A DNA stretch of 64,000 nucleotides from NCBI GenBank assembly GCA_007132975.1, contig SLNO01000023.1:1-64000 (forward strand), read 5' to 3'. Below, one piece after another: positions 1 to 9,500 of this stretch (its first letter is position 1; every line of letters begins with the position of its first letter). A model generated the notes under the pieces. The model did not search any database, had not been told where the DNA came from, and saw nothing but the letters and a program-made list of their open reading frames with translations. The position numbers and the translations under genes were made by a program. This stretch comes from Balneolales bacterium (GTDB taxonomy: Bacteria > Bacteroidota > Rhodothermia > Balneolales > Natronogracilivirgulaceae).

Positions 1-2
1 AC

Positions 3-674
3 AACGATCAGGACCTTGTAATCCTTGTCAGTTCACGGCGTGGCGGTGTGGCCTGGCAGCCCAGTTTCGAGCGGTTGCCGGCATACGTGATCAACCAGGT
101 GAAACCGGAAAACTTCATCATTGTCTATCCCGCAGAAGTCGAAGAACACAGGAAACCCACGGCTGTTCTCCGTTTTGACGCCTCTCCATTGCTACCTGAC
201 ATCTCTGCAAATCACATCTACATAGCCGCTGATGGCGAGACCGATCATGGAGAGGCGATTGAAGAGCTTGTTTCAGCTCTTTTCCCGGACCGGGCCGATG
301 TTTCAGGGGAAGTTACGCAGCAGCTCAAGGTTTTGGAGCCTGAAAACCTTCCGAGTGACCTCCCAGGCGTAATGCTGACTCATTTGAGCACCCACTATGT
401 GAACAAACCTTCCCTCCTGCTGGCCATCAGTGAAAAAGGATACCAGGTTGCTTCCATTGAAGAGCCGGTGCAGGTCATTTTCATCCTGCTGAGTCCCACA
501 CATATGAGTTTTCAACGGAAATTGCTGATTCTGAACAAGCTTGGCAGGCTGATTGGCGGCAATATGACAAAGGATCAGCTGGCTTCCGCGAAAAACATTG
601 ATGATATCCGCAAAACGCTCTCGGCTAAACTCACGATACTTCCTGCTGCAGAGGGGCAGGAGGCCGACGACTGA
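3..674 (+). CDS. C-terminal part of a cation:proton antiporter with UspA-like and EIIA-like tail (5' truncated by the window)
   Basis: The reading frame is open from the first bases of the window, so this is the 3' end of a longer gene; the GTG at 48 is probably internal. The first ~45 residues (LVILVSSRRGG, WQPSFERLP, FIIVYP) resemble the UspA-like cytoplasmic region at the end of CPA2-type Na+/H+ or K+/H+ antiporters of this phylum. The remainder resembles a fructose/nitrogen-PTS EIIA fold, with a histidine in LTHLST roughly where the EIIA phospho-histidine would lie. The membrane part is not in the window, so the transported ion cannot be judged. A bona fide EIIA gene lies 0.9 kb downstream on the other strand. 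Family assignment is inference from the tail only. Confidence 0.6.
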   Translation, partial: NDQDLVILVSSRRGGVAWQPSFERLPAYVINQVKPENFIIVYPAEVEEHRKPTAVLRFDASPLLPDISANHIYIAADGETDHGEAIEELVSALFPDRADVSGEVTQQLKVLEPENLPSDLPGVMLTHLSTHYVNKPSLLLAISEKGYQVASIEEPVQVIFILLSPTHMSFQRKLLILNKLGRLIGGNMTKDQLASAKNIDDIRKTLSAKLTILPAAEGQEADD

Positions 675-688
675 CGCAAAAGTGTTTG

Positions 689-1582
689 TCAGTCTTCCGG
701 GTAGATTGATTTTTTTGCAGCCAGCAAGGTGTTTTTCATGAGCATGGCCACGGTCATTGGCCCCACTCCGCCGGGCACCGGGGTTATGAGGCTGGCTTTC
801 TCGGCCACGCTGTCGAAATCACAGTCACCGACAAGACGATACCCTTTTTCCGTGGTGGAGTCGGCCACGCGGTTGATGCCGACATCGATGACCACCACAC
901 CTTCTCGGACCATGGGGCCGGTTATGAGTCCGGGTGAGCCCACGGCGACGATCAGGATATCTGCCTGGATGGTATGGCGGGTCAGGTCGCGGGTGTATTT
1001 ATGGCAGAGGGTTGTTGTAGCCTTTCCAGAGTCGTTTTCCCGTGACAGCATGATGGCCAGAGGCGACCCTACAATATTGCTGGCACCCACCACGACGGCA
1101 TGGCGTCCTTTGGTCATCACACTGTAGTAGCGGAACAGTTCCACAATACCGGCCGGTGTGCAGGATCGGAATGTCGGCTGCCCGACGGCGAGCCGTCCAA
1201 CGTTCATTGGATGGAACCCATCCACATCTTTTCTGTGGTCAATTGTCTCGATGACCTGGCTGGGATGGAGGTGTCCCGGCAGCGGCAGCTGCAACAGGAT
1301 TCCGTCTATGCTCTCATCGTTATTGTAGGACTGGATGGCCTCTTTGAGCTCCCTGATTGAGATGGTGTCGGGAAAACTGACCGTTTCAGAAGCTATGCCC
1401 ACCTCCTCGCACGCTCTGGTTTTGGCACCCACGTAGGTTCGCGATGCCGGATCATTTCCGATCAATATAGCCTGAAGCATCGGCGGACGGTTTCCCCTGC
1501 TTGTCCATTCACGAACATCATCGCGGACCTGCTGCCGCAGTATTCCCGCTACCTTTTTACCGTCGATAATGTTTCTGGCCAT
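689..1582 (-). CDS. folD: Bifunctional methylenetetrahydrofolate dehydrogenase / cyclohydrolase FolD
   Basis: FolD interconverts 5,10-methylene-, 5,10-methenyl- and 10-formyl-tetrahydrofolate in the cytoplasm, supplying one-carbon units for purine and formyl-Met synthesis. At 297 residues it has the usual family length. Visible signatures are YVGAK with the catalytic lysine at ~54, QLPLP at ~98-102, DVDGFHP at ~119, the Rossmann stretch VVVGASNIVGSP and the C-terminal PGGVGPMTVAML. The start ATG at 1582 gives the standard N-terminus. It ends 15 bp from the convergent antiporter gene. The EIIA gene lies upstream on the same strand, 23 bp away, so the two may be co-transcribed. Confidence 0.97.
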   Translation of the reverse strand: MARNIIDGKKVAGILRQQVRDDVREWTSRGNRPPMLQAILIGNDPASRTYVGAKTRACEEVGIASETVSFPDTISIRELKEAIQSYNNDESIDGILLQLPLPGHLHPSQVIETIDHRKDVDGFHPMNVGRLAVGQPTFRSCTPAGIVELFRYYSVMTKGRHAVVVGASNIVGSPLAIMLSRENDSGKATTTLCHKYTRDLTRHTIQADILIVAVGSPGLITGPMVREGVVVIDVGINRVADSTTEKGYRLVGDCDFDSVAEKASLITPVPGGVGPMTVAMLMKNTLLAAKKSIYPED

Positions 1583-1605
1583 AGCGAAGTGTCACCTCGG
1601 TGGTA

Positions 1606-2076
1606 TCAAATGCGCACGAAATGCTCTTCTTCGGACTGGAAGAGCTCAATGATGGTGCGTGCATCATCACTCTCAAGCAATTTTTCACGGAATGATGAAC
1701 TGTTTAAAAGCCGTGATATGCGGCTGAGCATTTTGATGTGGACACTGTTCTGGGATTCGGGTCCAACCAGGAGGAAAAGTATTACCACCGGCTCTCCATC
1801 GATTGCATTGTATTCCACAGGACGCCTAAGCTTGCCAAATGCAGCAAAGGTCTCTGTCAGTTTCCGGCATTTACCATGCGGGATGGCAAGACCTTTCCCC
1901 ACGCCGGTTGACATGATACTCTCTCTTTCCATAACCGCTTTGCGAACGGCACTGATGGTTTCTTCATCCAGTCTGGAGGAGAGGGTGCTGACAAGGTTGT
2001 TTATGGCTTCATCCTTGTTCCCGGCATCCAGATCCGGAATGACGTTGGTGCTGTCCAGAAGATCACTGATTTTCAT
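1606..2076 (-). CDS. ptsN: PTS EIIA-like protein (nitrogen-PTS / fructose type)
   Basis: This 156-residue protein has the EIIA fold typical of PtsN. The phospho-acceptor histidine is at ~67 in GLAIPHGKC, followed by the VVILFLLVGPES strand and the helix IKMLSRISRLL. Such proteins accept phosphate from HPr or NPr and usually regulate potassium transport or nitrogen and carbon responses rather than carrying sugar, and no EIIB or EIIC gene is nearby. The reading frame extends to 2115, but the ATG at 2076 gives the canonical MKISDLL start and has an AAAGAG stretch just upstream. The gene is upstream of folD and close to an antiporter with an EIIA-like tail, a combination that suggests ion regulation (inference). 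Confidence 0.85.
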   Translation of the reverse strand: MKISDLLDSTNVIPDLDAGNKDEAINNLVSTLSSRLDEETISAVRKAVMERESIMSTGVGKGLAIPHGKCRKLTETFAAFGKLRRPVEYNAIDGEPVVILFLLVGPESQNSVHIKMLSRISRLLNSSSFREKLLESDDARTIIELFQSEEEHFVRI

Positions 2077-2311
2077 GAAAAACTCTTTATTATCGAACCC
2101 GAAAAAACATACCAAATATACAGATCATATGGCTTTTTTTCATAACATATTCTGTCCGCTTCCATAACGTATGATATCTGAGGTCATTGGCGTTGAATTA
2201 TTTCCTGCATTTGAGGGACCAAAGCGCAAGGCCGATTGTCCTGCATCAATTTTGCTGGCATTAAAACGGATACCGCCTTACTTTTCAGATAATCTGTTAC
2301 TCCAAAATTCC

Positions 2312-2980
2312 ATGCCATTTCAATCCCAGTCATTTGCTGTTTTTTTCAAGGATTTTCATCTTGAATGGCGATCCCGCTTTGGTGTCAGTACGGTGCTTGC
2401 CTTTATAATCTCCACCATGCTGATAGTTCTGTTCTCGTTGCGTGCCGACCTGCTGTCGGTTGCTGTTCAAAGTGGACTTGTTTGGATTATCATTCTCTTT
2501 GCCTCCTTGACTACGCTGTCAAGAGTATTTGTGAGTGAAAGCGAACGTGGCACCATGGATCTCCTTCGCCTCAATGCACCTGCCACAAGTGTGCTTGTTG
2601 GAAAACTGGTTTACAATTTTCTTTTTACTCTCTTAATTGCAAGTATTACGCTTTTCCTTTTTGTAATAATGGTCAATATGTCTGTTCAAAGACCGGCATT
2701 GCTGGCAGCGGTTGTGCTTTTGGGGTCCTCCGGCCTTGCCGGTGCCACTACCATGCTTGGGGCACTGGTTTCCCAGGCTGTACGAAAAGGTGCCGTTTTC
2801 CCGGTCCTTGCACTGCCCATGCTGATCCCGCTCATGCTTTTGCTGGTCAGGGTCACGCAGGCCGCTTTCACAGGCGGTGAGATTTCCCAGTATGCCAATG
2901 ACCTTGCTGCACTTGTCGGTTTCACGGGAGTTACCATCTCGGCCTCCATCCTTCTTTTTGACAACCTCTGGGAGGATTGA
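2312..2980 (+). CDS. ccmB: Heme exporter protein CcmB (cytochrome c maturation)
   Basis: CcmB is the membrane subunit of the CcmABCD complex of cytochrome c maturation system I in the inner membrane. The 222-residue protein matches the usual length. It shows the N-terminal amphipathic part FFKDFHLEWRSR, six hydrophobic segments, and the conserved SESERGTMDLLRLNAP region between the second and third. The open frame reaches back to 2171, but the ATG at 2312 gives a normal CcmB start; the upstream codons look non-coding. No ccmA, ccmC or ccmF lies in the window, so the remaining genes must be elsewhere. It is followed after 9 bp by the holB-like gene. Confidence 0.9.
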   Translation: MPFQSQSFAVFFKDFHLEWRSRFGVSTVLAFIISTMLIVLFSLRADLLSVAVQSGLVWIIILFASLTTLSRVFVSESERGTMDLLRLNAPATSVLVGKLVYNFLFTLLIASITLFLFVIMVNMSVQRPALLAAVVLLGSSGLAGATTMLGALVSQAVRKGAVFPVLALPMLIPLMLLLVRVTQAAFTGGEISQYANDLAALVGFTGVTISASILLFDNLWED

Positions 2981-2989
2981 CACCAACAT

Positions 2990-4237
2990 ATGTCTGAGCA
3001 AGGTAACCATATGAACGATAGCGCCGCCGCCAATACCCCTGATAGTGGCACCATTGGCGCACGACGACTGATAGGTCAGCAGCGGCTTCGCAAGCAAATG
3101 TGGCGCATTCTTGCCGAGGACCGGATCAGCCATGCCTATCTTATCAGCGGTCAGCCCGGTTCGGGCAAGAAAGCACTTGCACTGGCATTTGCCGAAGCCA
3201 TTAACGGTGTTTCCAATCTAGGAGATCCCGCACCCGGTGCTGTTTCGGACCGCAGGTCGTGGTACTATCATCCCGATATCCATGTTTTCCTACCCCTTCC
3301 ATCAACGGTCACCCGCGACGAACTGCGGGCCCGGGTCGAGCTGCTGGCCGAGGACCCCTACGAAATCGTAGACTTCGCCATGCGGCCCTCCCTTACCAGT
3401 CAGGACGATTCCCGCAACCGCAGGGCGTTCTATTCGGTTGAGTATTTCAATTCCGAGGTTCGGCGAGCGGCCTATCTCAGGCCAAACGAAGGCCGGCGCA
3501 ACATCGTCATCATCACCAATATCGAGACCATGCGCAAGGAGGTCGTCAACTCCTTCCTGAAATTGCTCGAGGAGCCGGGTGAACAGGTCATGTTCATCAT
3601 GACCACAGACAAGCTCAATGCGCTCCTTCCCACAGTCATATCACGGTGCCAGCTGTTGCCCTGCCAGCCCCTGCTGCCTGATGAGATACGCGACGGTCTT
3701 GTGACCTACGACAATGTGGCTGAAGAAGATGCCCGTTTTTTATCCCGCATTGCCGGGGGCAATTACAGCTATACACGGTTTTACGATCTTGAAACACTTC
3801 AGGAGAACCGGGAGGATATTATTCGCTTCCTTAGAATGTCTTACACTGTGGATGTCGAGGGTATCCTTGAAATAGGCCAAAAATGGCAGTCGGGCTACAG
3901 CAAGGAAGGGCAGCTGGCCATTGTGAACATGATCGAGATGTTTTTACGTGACATAGCCTTGTTCTCTGCCGGTGCCGACGAGTCTCTGATCACCAACAGT
4001 GACCGCATGGATGTCATCCGGAATTTCTGCAGCCGTCTGAAAGACGCCCGGATACAGGAGATGCTCGAAACGCTGGAAGAGGCTCGGGCCCTGCTTTCTC
4101 AGAATATCCAGCCGCGCCTGATTTTCACCGTGATGGCCAACCGGTTTGCAGCCTGGATGCGTGGTTCTGACTCGGCTGTCACATCCGGCGAGACGTGGAG
4201 GCACATGCCTGCCGTGACGGAAATAATGGACAGTTAA
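2990..4237 (+). CDS. holB: DNA polymerase III delta'-subunit-like AAA+ ATPase
   Basis: This is a clamp-loader type AAA+ protein. The region RRLIGQQRLRKQMWRIL leads into HAYLISGQPGSGKK, with Walker A at ~54-61. The stretch VVNSFLKLLEEPGEQVMFI is the classic delta'/gamma sensor motif, followed by VISRCQLL. Delta' opens the sliding clamp ring together with gamma/tau and delta at the replication fork. The four-cysteine zinc module of the E. coli protein is not visible, which is common in this phylum. At 415 residues it is somewhat longer than the E. coli protein. ATGs at 2990 and 3011 are both possible starts; an AAGGT motif precedes the second. Confidence 0.85.
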   Translation: MSEQGNHMNDSAAANTPDSGTIGARRLIGQQRLRKQMWRILAEDRISHAYLISGQPGSGKKALALAFAEAINGVSNLGDPAPGAVSDRRSWYYHPDIHVFLPLPSTVTRDELRARVELLAEDPYEIVDFAMRPSLTSQDDSRNRRAFYSVEYFNSEVRRAAYLRPNEGRRNIVIITNIETMRKEVVNSFLKLLEEPGEQVMFIMTTDKLNALLPTVISRCQLLPCQPLLPDEIRDGLVTYDNVAEEDARFLSRIAGGNYSYTRFYDLETLQENREDIIRFLRMSYTVDVEGILEIGQKWQSGYSKEGQLAIVNMIEMFLRDIALFSAGADESLITNSDRMDVIRNFCSRLKDARIQEMLETLEEARALLSQNIQPRLIFTVMANRFAAWMRGSDSAVTSGETWRHMPAVTEIMDS

Positions 4238-4282
4238 CAGAAACTTCTAATACGCAGCGCTGCACATGCAGCATAATATCCC

Positions 4283-5131
4283 ATGTCTGAACACATCGAA
4301 TTCGCAAAAATGCACGGGGCGGGCAATGATTTTATTGTCATGGATGCCCGCTCGCCTGAGTTCCCGATGAACCTTGTGCTTGACAGCACGCCTGCTCTGT
4401 GTCAACGCAGGACAGGCATTGGAGCGGACGGCATCCTTCTTCTGCTTCCCTCTGAAAACAGTGATTTCACCATGCATTACCTCAATGCGGATGGAAGCGA
4501 AGCAGGCATGTGTGGAAACGGTGCGCGCTGCCTGGCCAGGTTCGCCCATGATCTGGGCCTTCCGGAGAAGCTGACCTTCCATACTAATGGGCTTCTGTAC
4601 AGGGCCGAGGTTTATGAACAGTACGTATCTGTTCATTTTCCAGTGGAGCCACATCCATCCAAAATGATCATTGATGGTGAGACATGGTTTTTCCTGAATA
4701 CAGGTACGGAACATGTGGTTGCCATTGACCCCAAGTATTTGAAATCGCCAGATCGACATTTCCGGGAACTTGGAAGGCGGATCCGCAACAGGATCGATCT
4801 TTTTCCGACGGGCACCAACGTCAATTTCGCTTCCATTCTCGAACAGAACCGCCTTCGTCTGGTAACGTACGAACGCGGTGTTGAGGACCTCACGCTTGCA
4901 TGCGGCACGGGTGCTATTGCAACGGCCATTACCCGCTCCTTTTTAAATGACATGGAAAGCAAGTTGGAGTCATTTCCCCCCGAAAGGGAGCATCACGTGC
5001 AGGTCGATTGTCCAGGCGGACCCCTTGAGGTTTCCTTCAGTGTAACCCGTGACGGGGAGCTTTCCGTTTATCGGAATATCATCCTTCACGGACCGGCCGT
5101 GACTGTTTTCTCCGGACGCATGACCCTCTAG
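4283..5131 (+). CDS. dapF: Diaminopimelate epimerase
   Basis: DapF converts LL- to meso-diaminopimelate, the last shared step before lysine and the cross-linking residue of peptidoglycan. The 282-residue protein carries both catalytic cysteines in their family contexts: Cys ~77 in GSEAGMCGNGARC and Cys ~207 in LTLACGTGA. The N-terminal KMHGAGNDFIV motif is also intact. The start at 4283 directly gives the family N-terminus. It lies 45 bp downstream of holB and 4 bp upstream of the DUF5103 lipoprotein, suggesting one transcript with both. Confidence 0.97.
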   Translation: MSEHIEFAKMHGAGNDFIVMDARSPEFPMNLVLDSTPALCQRRTGIGADGILLLLPSENSDFTMHYLNADGSEAGMCGNGARCLARFAHDLGLPEKLTFHTNGLLYRAEVYEQYVSVHFPVEPHPSKMIIDGETWFFLNTGTEHVVAIDPKYLKSPDRHFRELGRRIRNRIDLFPTGTNVNFASILEQNRLRLVTYERGVEDLTLACGTGAIATAITRSFLNDMESKLESFPPEREHHVQVDCPGGPLEVSFSVTRDGELSVYRNIILHGPAVTVFSGRMTL

Positions 5132-5135
5132 ACTA

Positions 5136-6431
5136 ATGACAAGTTTTATCAATACTTTCATCATTTCAAGCATATTGTTGTTCCTGTTTACAACCTGCAG
5201 TGTAGAGCGTGTTACTATAAGTGATTTTGATGATGAGGTTTATATTCTCGAAAACAGTCCGGTAGTTGCCGGACAAGTACTTCCTCCGGACAATATCAAG
5301 AGCTTGCAGCTTTACCGTGGCGAGCTGAAAGAATCCCATCCATCCATAAGATTGGGAAGCAATGACGTCCTGACATTGCGTTTTGACGAACTTGGCGGGT
5401 CTTCACGATTGTTTCGAGTGCGTATCAGGCACCGCAATGCAGACTGGTCTGACAGCAGATTGCTGAGTGATTTTTATCTGCGGGGACACCGCGAGGACCT
5501 TATTGAGGGAGGACAGCCGAGCAGCGTCCAGAATCCTCACTATATGCACTATCGCTATCAGTTCCCCAACGAGAACATGCAGCTTGTGCTTAGTGGTAAT
5601 TATTTAATGGAGGTTCTTGAATACGAAACCTCACGCGTGCTGTTTTCTCTCCCATTCTTTGTTCATGAGAATGTGGGTCAGGTTCAGTTCGATCTGGAAG
5701 AGCTGTTTGGGCTGGATGCGCGATACAGGGTGCACCATCAACCGTTTGCCCGTTTCTCATACCCCTCGTTTGTTGTCTCACCGGTGACGGACCTGGATAT
5801 CCGTTTCGTGCAAAACCGGTTTTGGGGTCGGTCAAGACTGGCCGACGAATATGATGTGTCGGAATCAGGTGTCTACAGGGCTTATTTATCGCGGCCTGAA
5901 TCATTTGTCGGGGTTTATGAGTTTCGCCCGCTGGATATTGCGAGGTATGATGCTCCACAGCCTGATGTCGTGGAGGTGAGAAGCGGGACCATCCCCCCAC
6001 AGGTATGGCTTTTCCGGGACGTGGTAAACCTTGATGTCACACCCCGGCGCCGAATTTCGACTGTACATGGAATTCCCCGGGATGACCTTCGAGCCCGTTA
6101 TGTGGATGTGCGATTTGAATTGGAGCTGCCGGAAAGAGAAGCTACCGACCTCCCCATTTTTGTGTACGGTCCTTTCAACAACTGGACCATACACGATGCC
6201 AATCTGATGGAGTACCGGTCTTCCACAGACTCCTACGTAGGCAGGGCCATCATCAAGGAGGGCATATATGACTATAAATATGCCATTGTGGAAAGGGGAC
6301 GCATCGATGATCTGAGGCTGGATGCCAGTTTTGCTTCAACGGAGCTGGAATACACCACTCTGATTTATTTTCGAGACCCTGGCCTGCAGGCAGACCGCCT
6401 CCTTCTGATGGATTGGGAACGCACCCGATGA
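5136..6431 (+). CDS. DUF5103 / type IX secretion plug-like lipoprotein
   Basis: The 431-residue protein begins with a hydrophobic signal ending in LFTTC, so Cys ~21 is a probable lipidation site. The body has the pattern of DUF5103 proteins, now often named type IX secretion system plug domain proteins. These include an N-terminal beta domain (LQLYRGELKES, VLTLRFDELGG, RHRNADW), a middle HNPHYMHYRYQFPNEN-like stretch, and a C-terminal immunoglobulin-like domain (FVYGPFNNW, YDYKYAIVERG). In Flavobacterium a member seals the SprA translocon. No other secretion component is in the window, so the secretion role is inferred from the family alone. The gene follows dapF by 4 bp. Confidence 0.75.
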   Translation: MTSFINTFIISSILLFLFTTCSVERVTISDFDDEVYILENSPVVAGQVLPPDNIKSLQLYRGELKESHPSIRLGSNDVLTLRFDELGGSSRLFRVRIRHRNADWSDSRLLSDFYLRGHREDLIEGGQPSSVQNPHYMHYRYQFPNENMQLVLSGNYLMEVLEYETSRVLFSLPFFVHENVGQVQFDLEELFGLDARYRVHHQPFARFSYPSFVVSPVTDLDIRFVQNRFWGRSRLADEYDVSESGVYRAYLSRPESFVGVYEFRPLDIARYDAPQPDVVEVRSGTIPPQVWLFRDVVNLDVTPRRRISTVHGIPRDDLRARYVDVRFELELPEREATDLPIFVYGPFNNWTIHDANLMEYRSSTDSYVGRAIIKEGIYDYKYAIVERGRIDDLRLDASFASTELEYTTLIYFRDPGLQADRLLLMDWERTR

Positions 6432-6546
6432 TCAAGCTCCCGTAATGCAGCAGGACTTCCCGCCGAATTTCTTTGCCTTGAATGCTGCACCGGTGCTTTA
6501 TGCTATTTCATGATCATGCTATATCATGATTGTAATAGATGCCCTG

Positions 6547-9500
6547 TCAGAAATCAAGTCCAATACTGAAATAGTGAACCCTTCTTCCGAATCCGGTACC
6601 GTCTTCAAAGTCGTAAGGCCAGGCCAGATCGTATCGGAAAGGAAGACCGAGAAGAATGGTCCTCAAACCGAATCCTGTTCCGGCCAGGATGGCATCACGA
6701 TTTGCTCCATCCCAGGCTGCACCCACATCGAAGAAAGCCGTTCCCTGGATATTGTAAAGTGGAATGATGGGTATAGGCCCGGGTAGCATGGCGGCAATAA
6801 GCGGGAAGCGGAACTCGGCGTTGAAAAGCCCGAACCGGTTGCCAATGGCTGAGTTGAAGAAATGTCCACGCAGCGGCAGCGCCGGAATGGTGAAAAAGAT
6901 GTCCTCCAGCCGGTCTGTTTGGAGTGAGCCTTCAGCCCAGCGGAAATTGATCCAGTTCTGCATACCGCCCATAAAGAAATTCTGGGCATCGGGACCAAAG
7001 GAGGCCGCACCGGAACCGCGGAAAGCAAAGACGTATCCCATGCCAAGGTGGAAATACTGGCGAACATCACCGATGACCGAAGCAAATCCGATGATATCGG
7101 ATGACAGTGGCGGACTTCCTGTCAGGCTTATGGCATATCTCCTGCCGGACAGCGGAGAAAGGAATCCTGGCCGGGTGAGGTCACGCGTGTAGGTTACTTC
7201 AGGATAGAAGAAAAAGGCATTCTCAGAGTCGGACACATTTGCGTAAACCAGGCTGAAATCACGCGAAATGTTGATCAGGCTGATTCCATAATCAATCCGG
7301 CTGAATTTGTTGATGGGATACTGGAATTGCAGGCCGCCTCCGTAGAATCGGAACCGAACCTGTTCAAAATCTGAAAAATCACGACTCAGGACCAGGAAAT
7401 TCCGCGAGGTGTGAAAATAGCGGATGAGATAGTTGGTGCGGTTGGCAAAGTAGCCATAACTGATCTCATAATCACTGTTGCGAAGGTCGAATTGCAGGTT
7501 CGTGATGAGATTGATGCGATGGTTGCCCAGCAGGTCGGAGAAAGTGAACGCTGCCAAAGCGTAAGTACCGTAGAAGGTGGAAACACCGCCAGCAGCATAC
7601 GTGATGTCTGGTGAAAACTCAAGCCGATAGCGTCGCGGTATGAAGCGTCCGTCATCGGTTCGTGTGGCGCGTTCTTCCCTTGCCAAATCCACATGTGTTG
7701 TGGTTATGAGGTCTTCAAGACCATCCCCGAACACATAGTTGCGGAAATCGATCACATCGCTGCTCACATCGGCCGTATCGGGTTCATCTGCCAGCAATTC
7801 AGGATCGGCCGGGATTTCAGGTTCTTGTTCCCTGATGAGGTCCATGATAGCTGAAGTCTGGCGTACCAGTTCGGTGGCGCTCATACGCTGCAGGTCGTCC
7901 TCAAACATCTGGAATGCCAGCCCTTTTGCTGGGACACGCTGGCCGGCAGGTTCCCGCAGCCGGCGTTCAGCCCAATGGTTGCGCTGCAACGGCTCGGTTT
8001 TGCGACGGTCAAATACGTTGTCAATCGTGAAGATATGGACGAAACCGCGATTGAAAGAGTTGATGGCAAGCAGGTTTCCATCAGCGCTAATGGACATCTG
8101 CATGACACCTGAAATGAGGTCTGTGAGCGGGTAGCTTGTCCGGCTTTCCAGATCCATTTCGTAAACATTGTTGATACCGTTCTGGTCGGAGATATAGATC
8201 AGGCGGCCGTCCTGAGTCATGATAGGCCGTGTTTCGTTCCAGTTTGGGGTGCTTGTCAGCCTGGTGGCCCTGTTGGATCCCAGCCGCAGCATGTAGATGT
8301 CACTTTGTCCGAGATATGGATTGAGCAGCACATTGAAATCGCTCTGGAACGTGTTGACTTCCGTATGGGGACCTCGATCTGATGCGAACAGAAGGTATCT
8401 CGAATCGGCAGACCATGCCGGATCAAAATCGCTGAACACGTCGTTGGTGGCGCTGATGAAATCGCCGTTTTCAAGATTGTATACAAAGATATTTGTGTAA
8501 GGGCCGGCATTACCCTGAAAAGCGATCATTTTACCGTCGGGCGACCATGCAACTGACCCGATCGCATCGAGCTGCGGGAAGACGATTTTCTGTACCTCTT
8601 CGGTCTGGTAATCGACTATGGCAAGGTCCACCGATCCGCCTGAACGAGTTGAGAGCGCAAGTTGCCTGCCATCCGGCGACCATGTAAGATTCGGCCTTAG
8701 GATGTTCAGCTCTTCAAAATCCACATTGTCTTCTCCGCGGATCAGTGTCTTGATCCGGCTGCCGTCCGTGGCATTAAGCACTATCACGTCAAAAAAGCCA
8801 CGGGCGTTGGAGATCATGGCAACCCTGTCGCCCTGGGGAGAAACGGCTGGACTTGTATTGTACGCACGGCGGAAACGGTCGGTTGTGATCAAATTTCCGA
8901 TGTCGCGAAGATCTTCGCGTACGGCAATTTCGGGGAAATATATCTTCCGCAGGTAGTCCTGAAATCGTTCGTTCAGCTCTGTCATGCTCAGGCCCAGTGA
9001 CTGGCGCAGTCCAGCCTCAATGCTGCGCGTCTGCCGCACGCGCTGAAGTATTTCACCGATCTTTTCACGGCCGTATTCTTCAACGATGAAATTCCAGAAA
9101 GCCTGTCCGCCACGATAAGCCATGAATCCACCCATCTGCTGGATCGGCGGCATCATGTTGTTCATGACTGCTTCTCTTATGAACATGTCGGTGTCGGTAT
9201 CCCATCCGAGCGACACGTACTCGGCTAAACCCTCCTCAAACCAGAGCGGTATGACAAGTTGAATGTTGTTCTGGATAATGGACTGAATAGTCCCTCCGTA
9301 GAACTTGTCATTGAACATGGCGTGGACCAGCTCGTGATGCAAGACCTGACGGTAATCACCGTAGTTACCCATGAACGGGATGGTTATCCTGTTTTTGAAC
9401 TTGTCCGTTACCCCGCCTATCCCCTGTGCATCAACTGGAAGCGGCACTACATTCGTCTGGCTGAAGTCGGTGTGCGAATCATAGATTATCACGGCAATCC

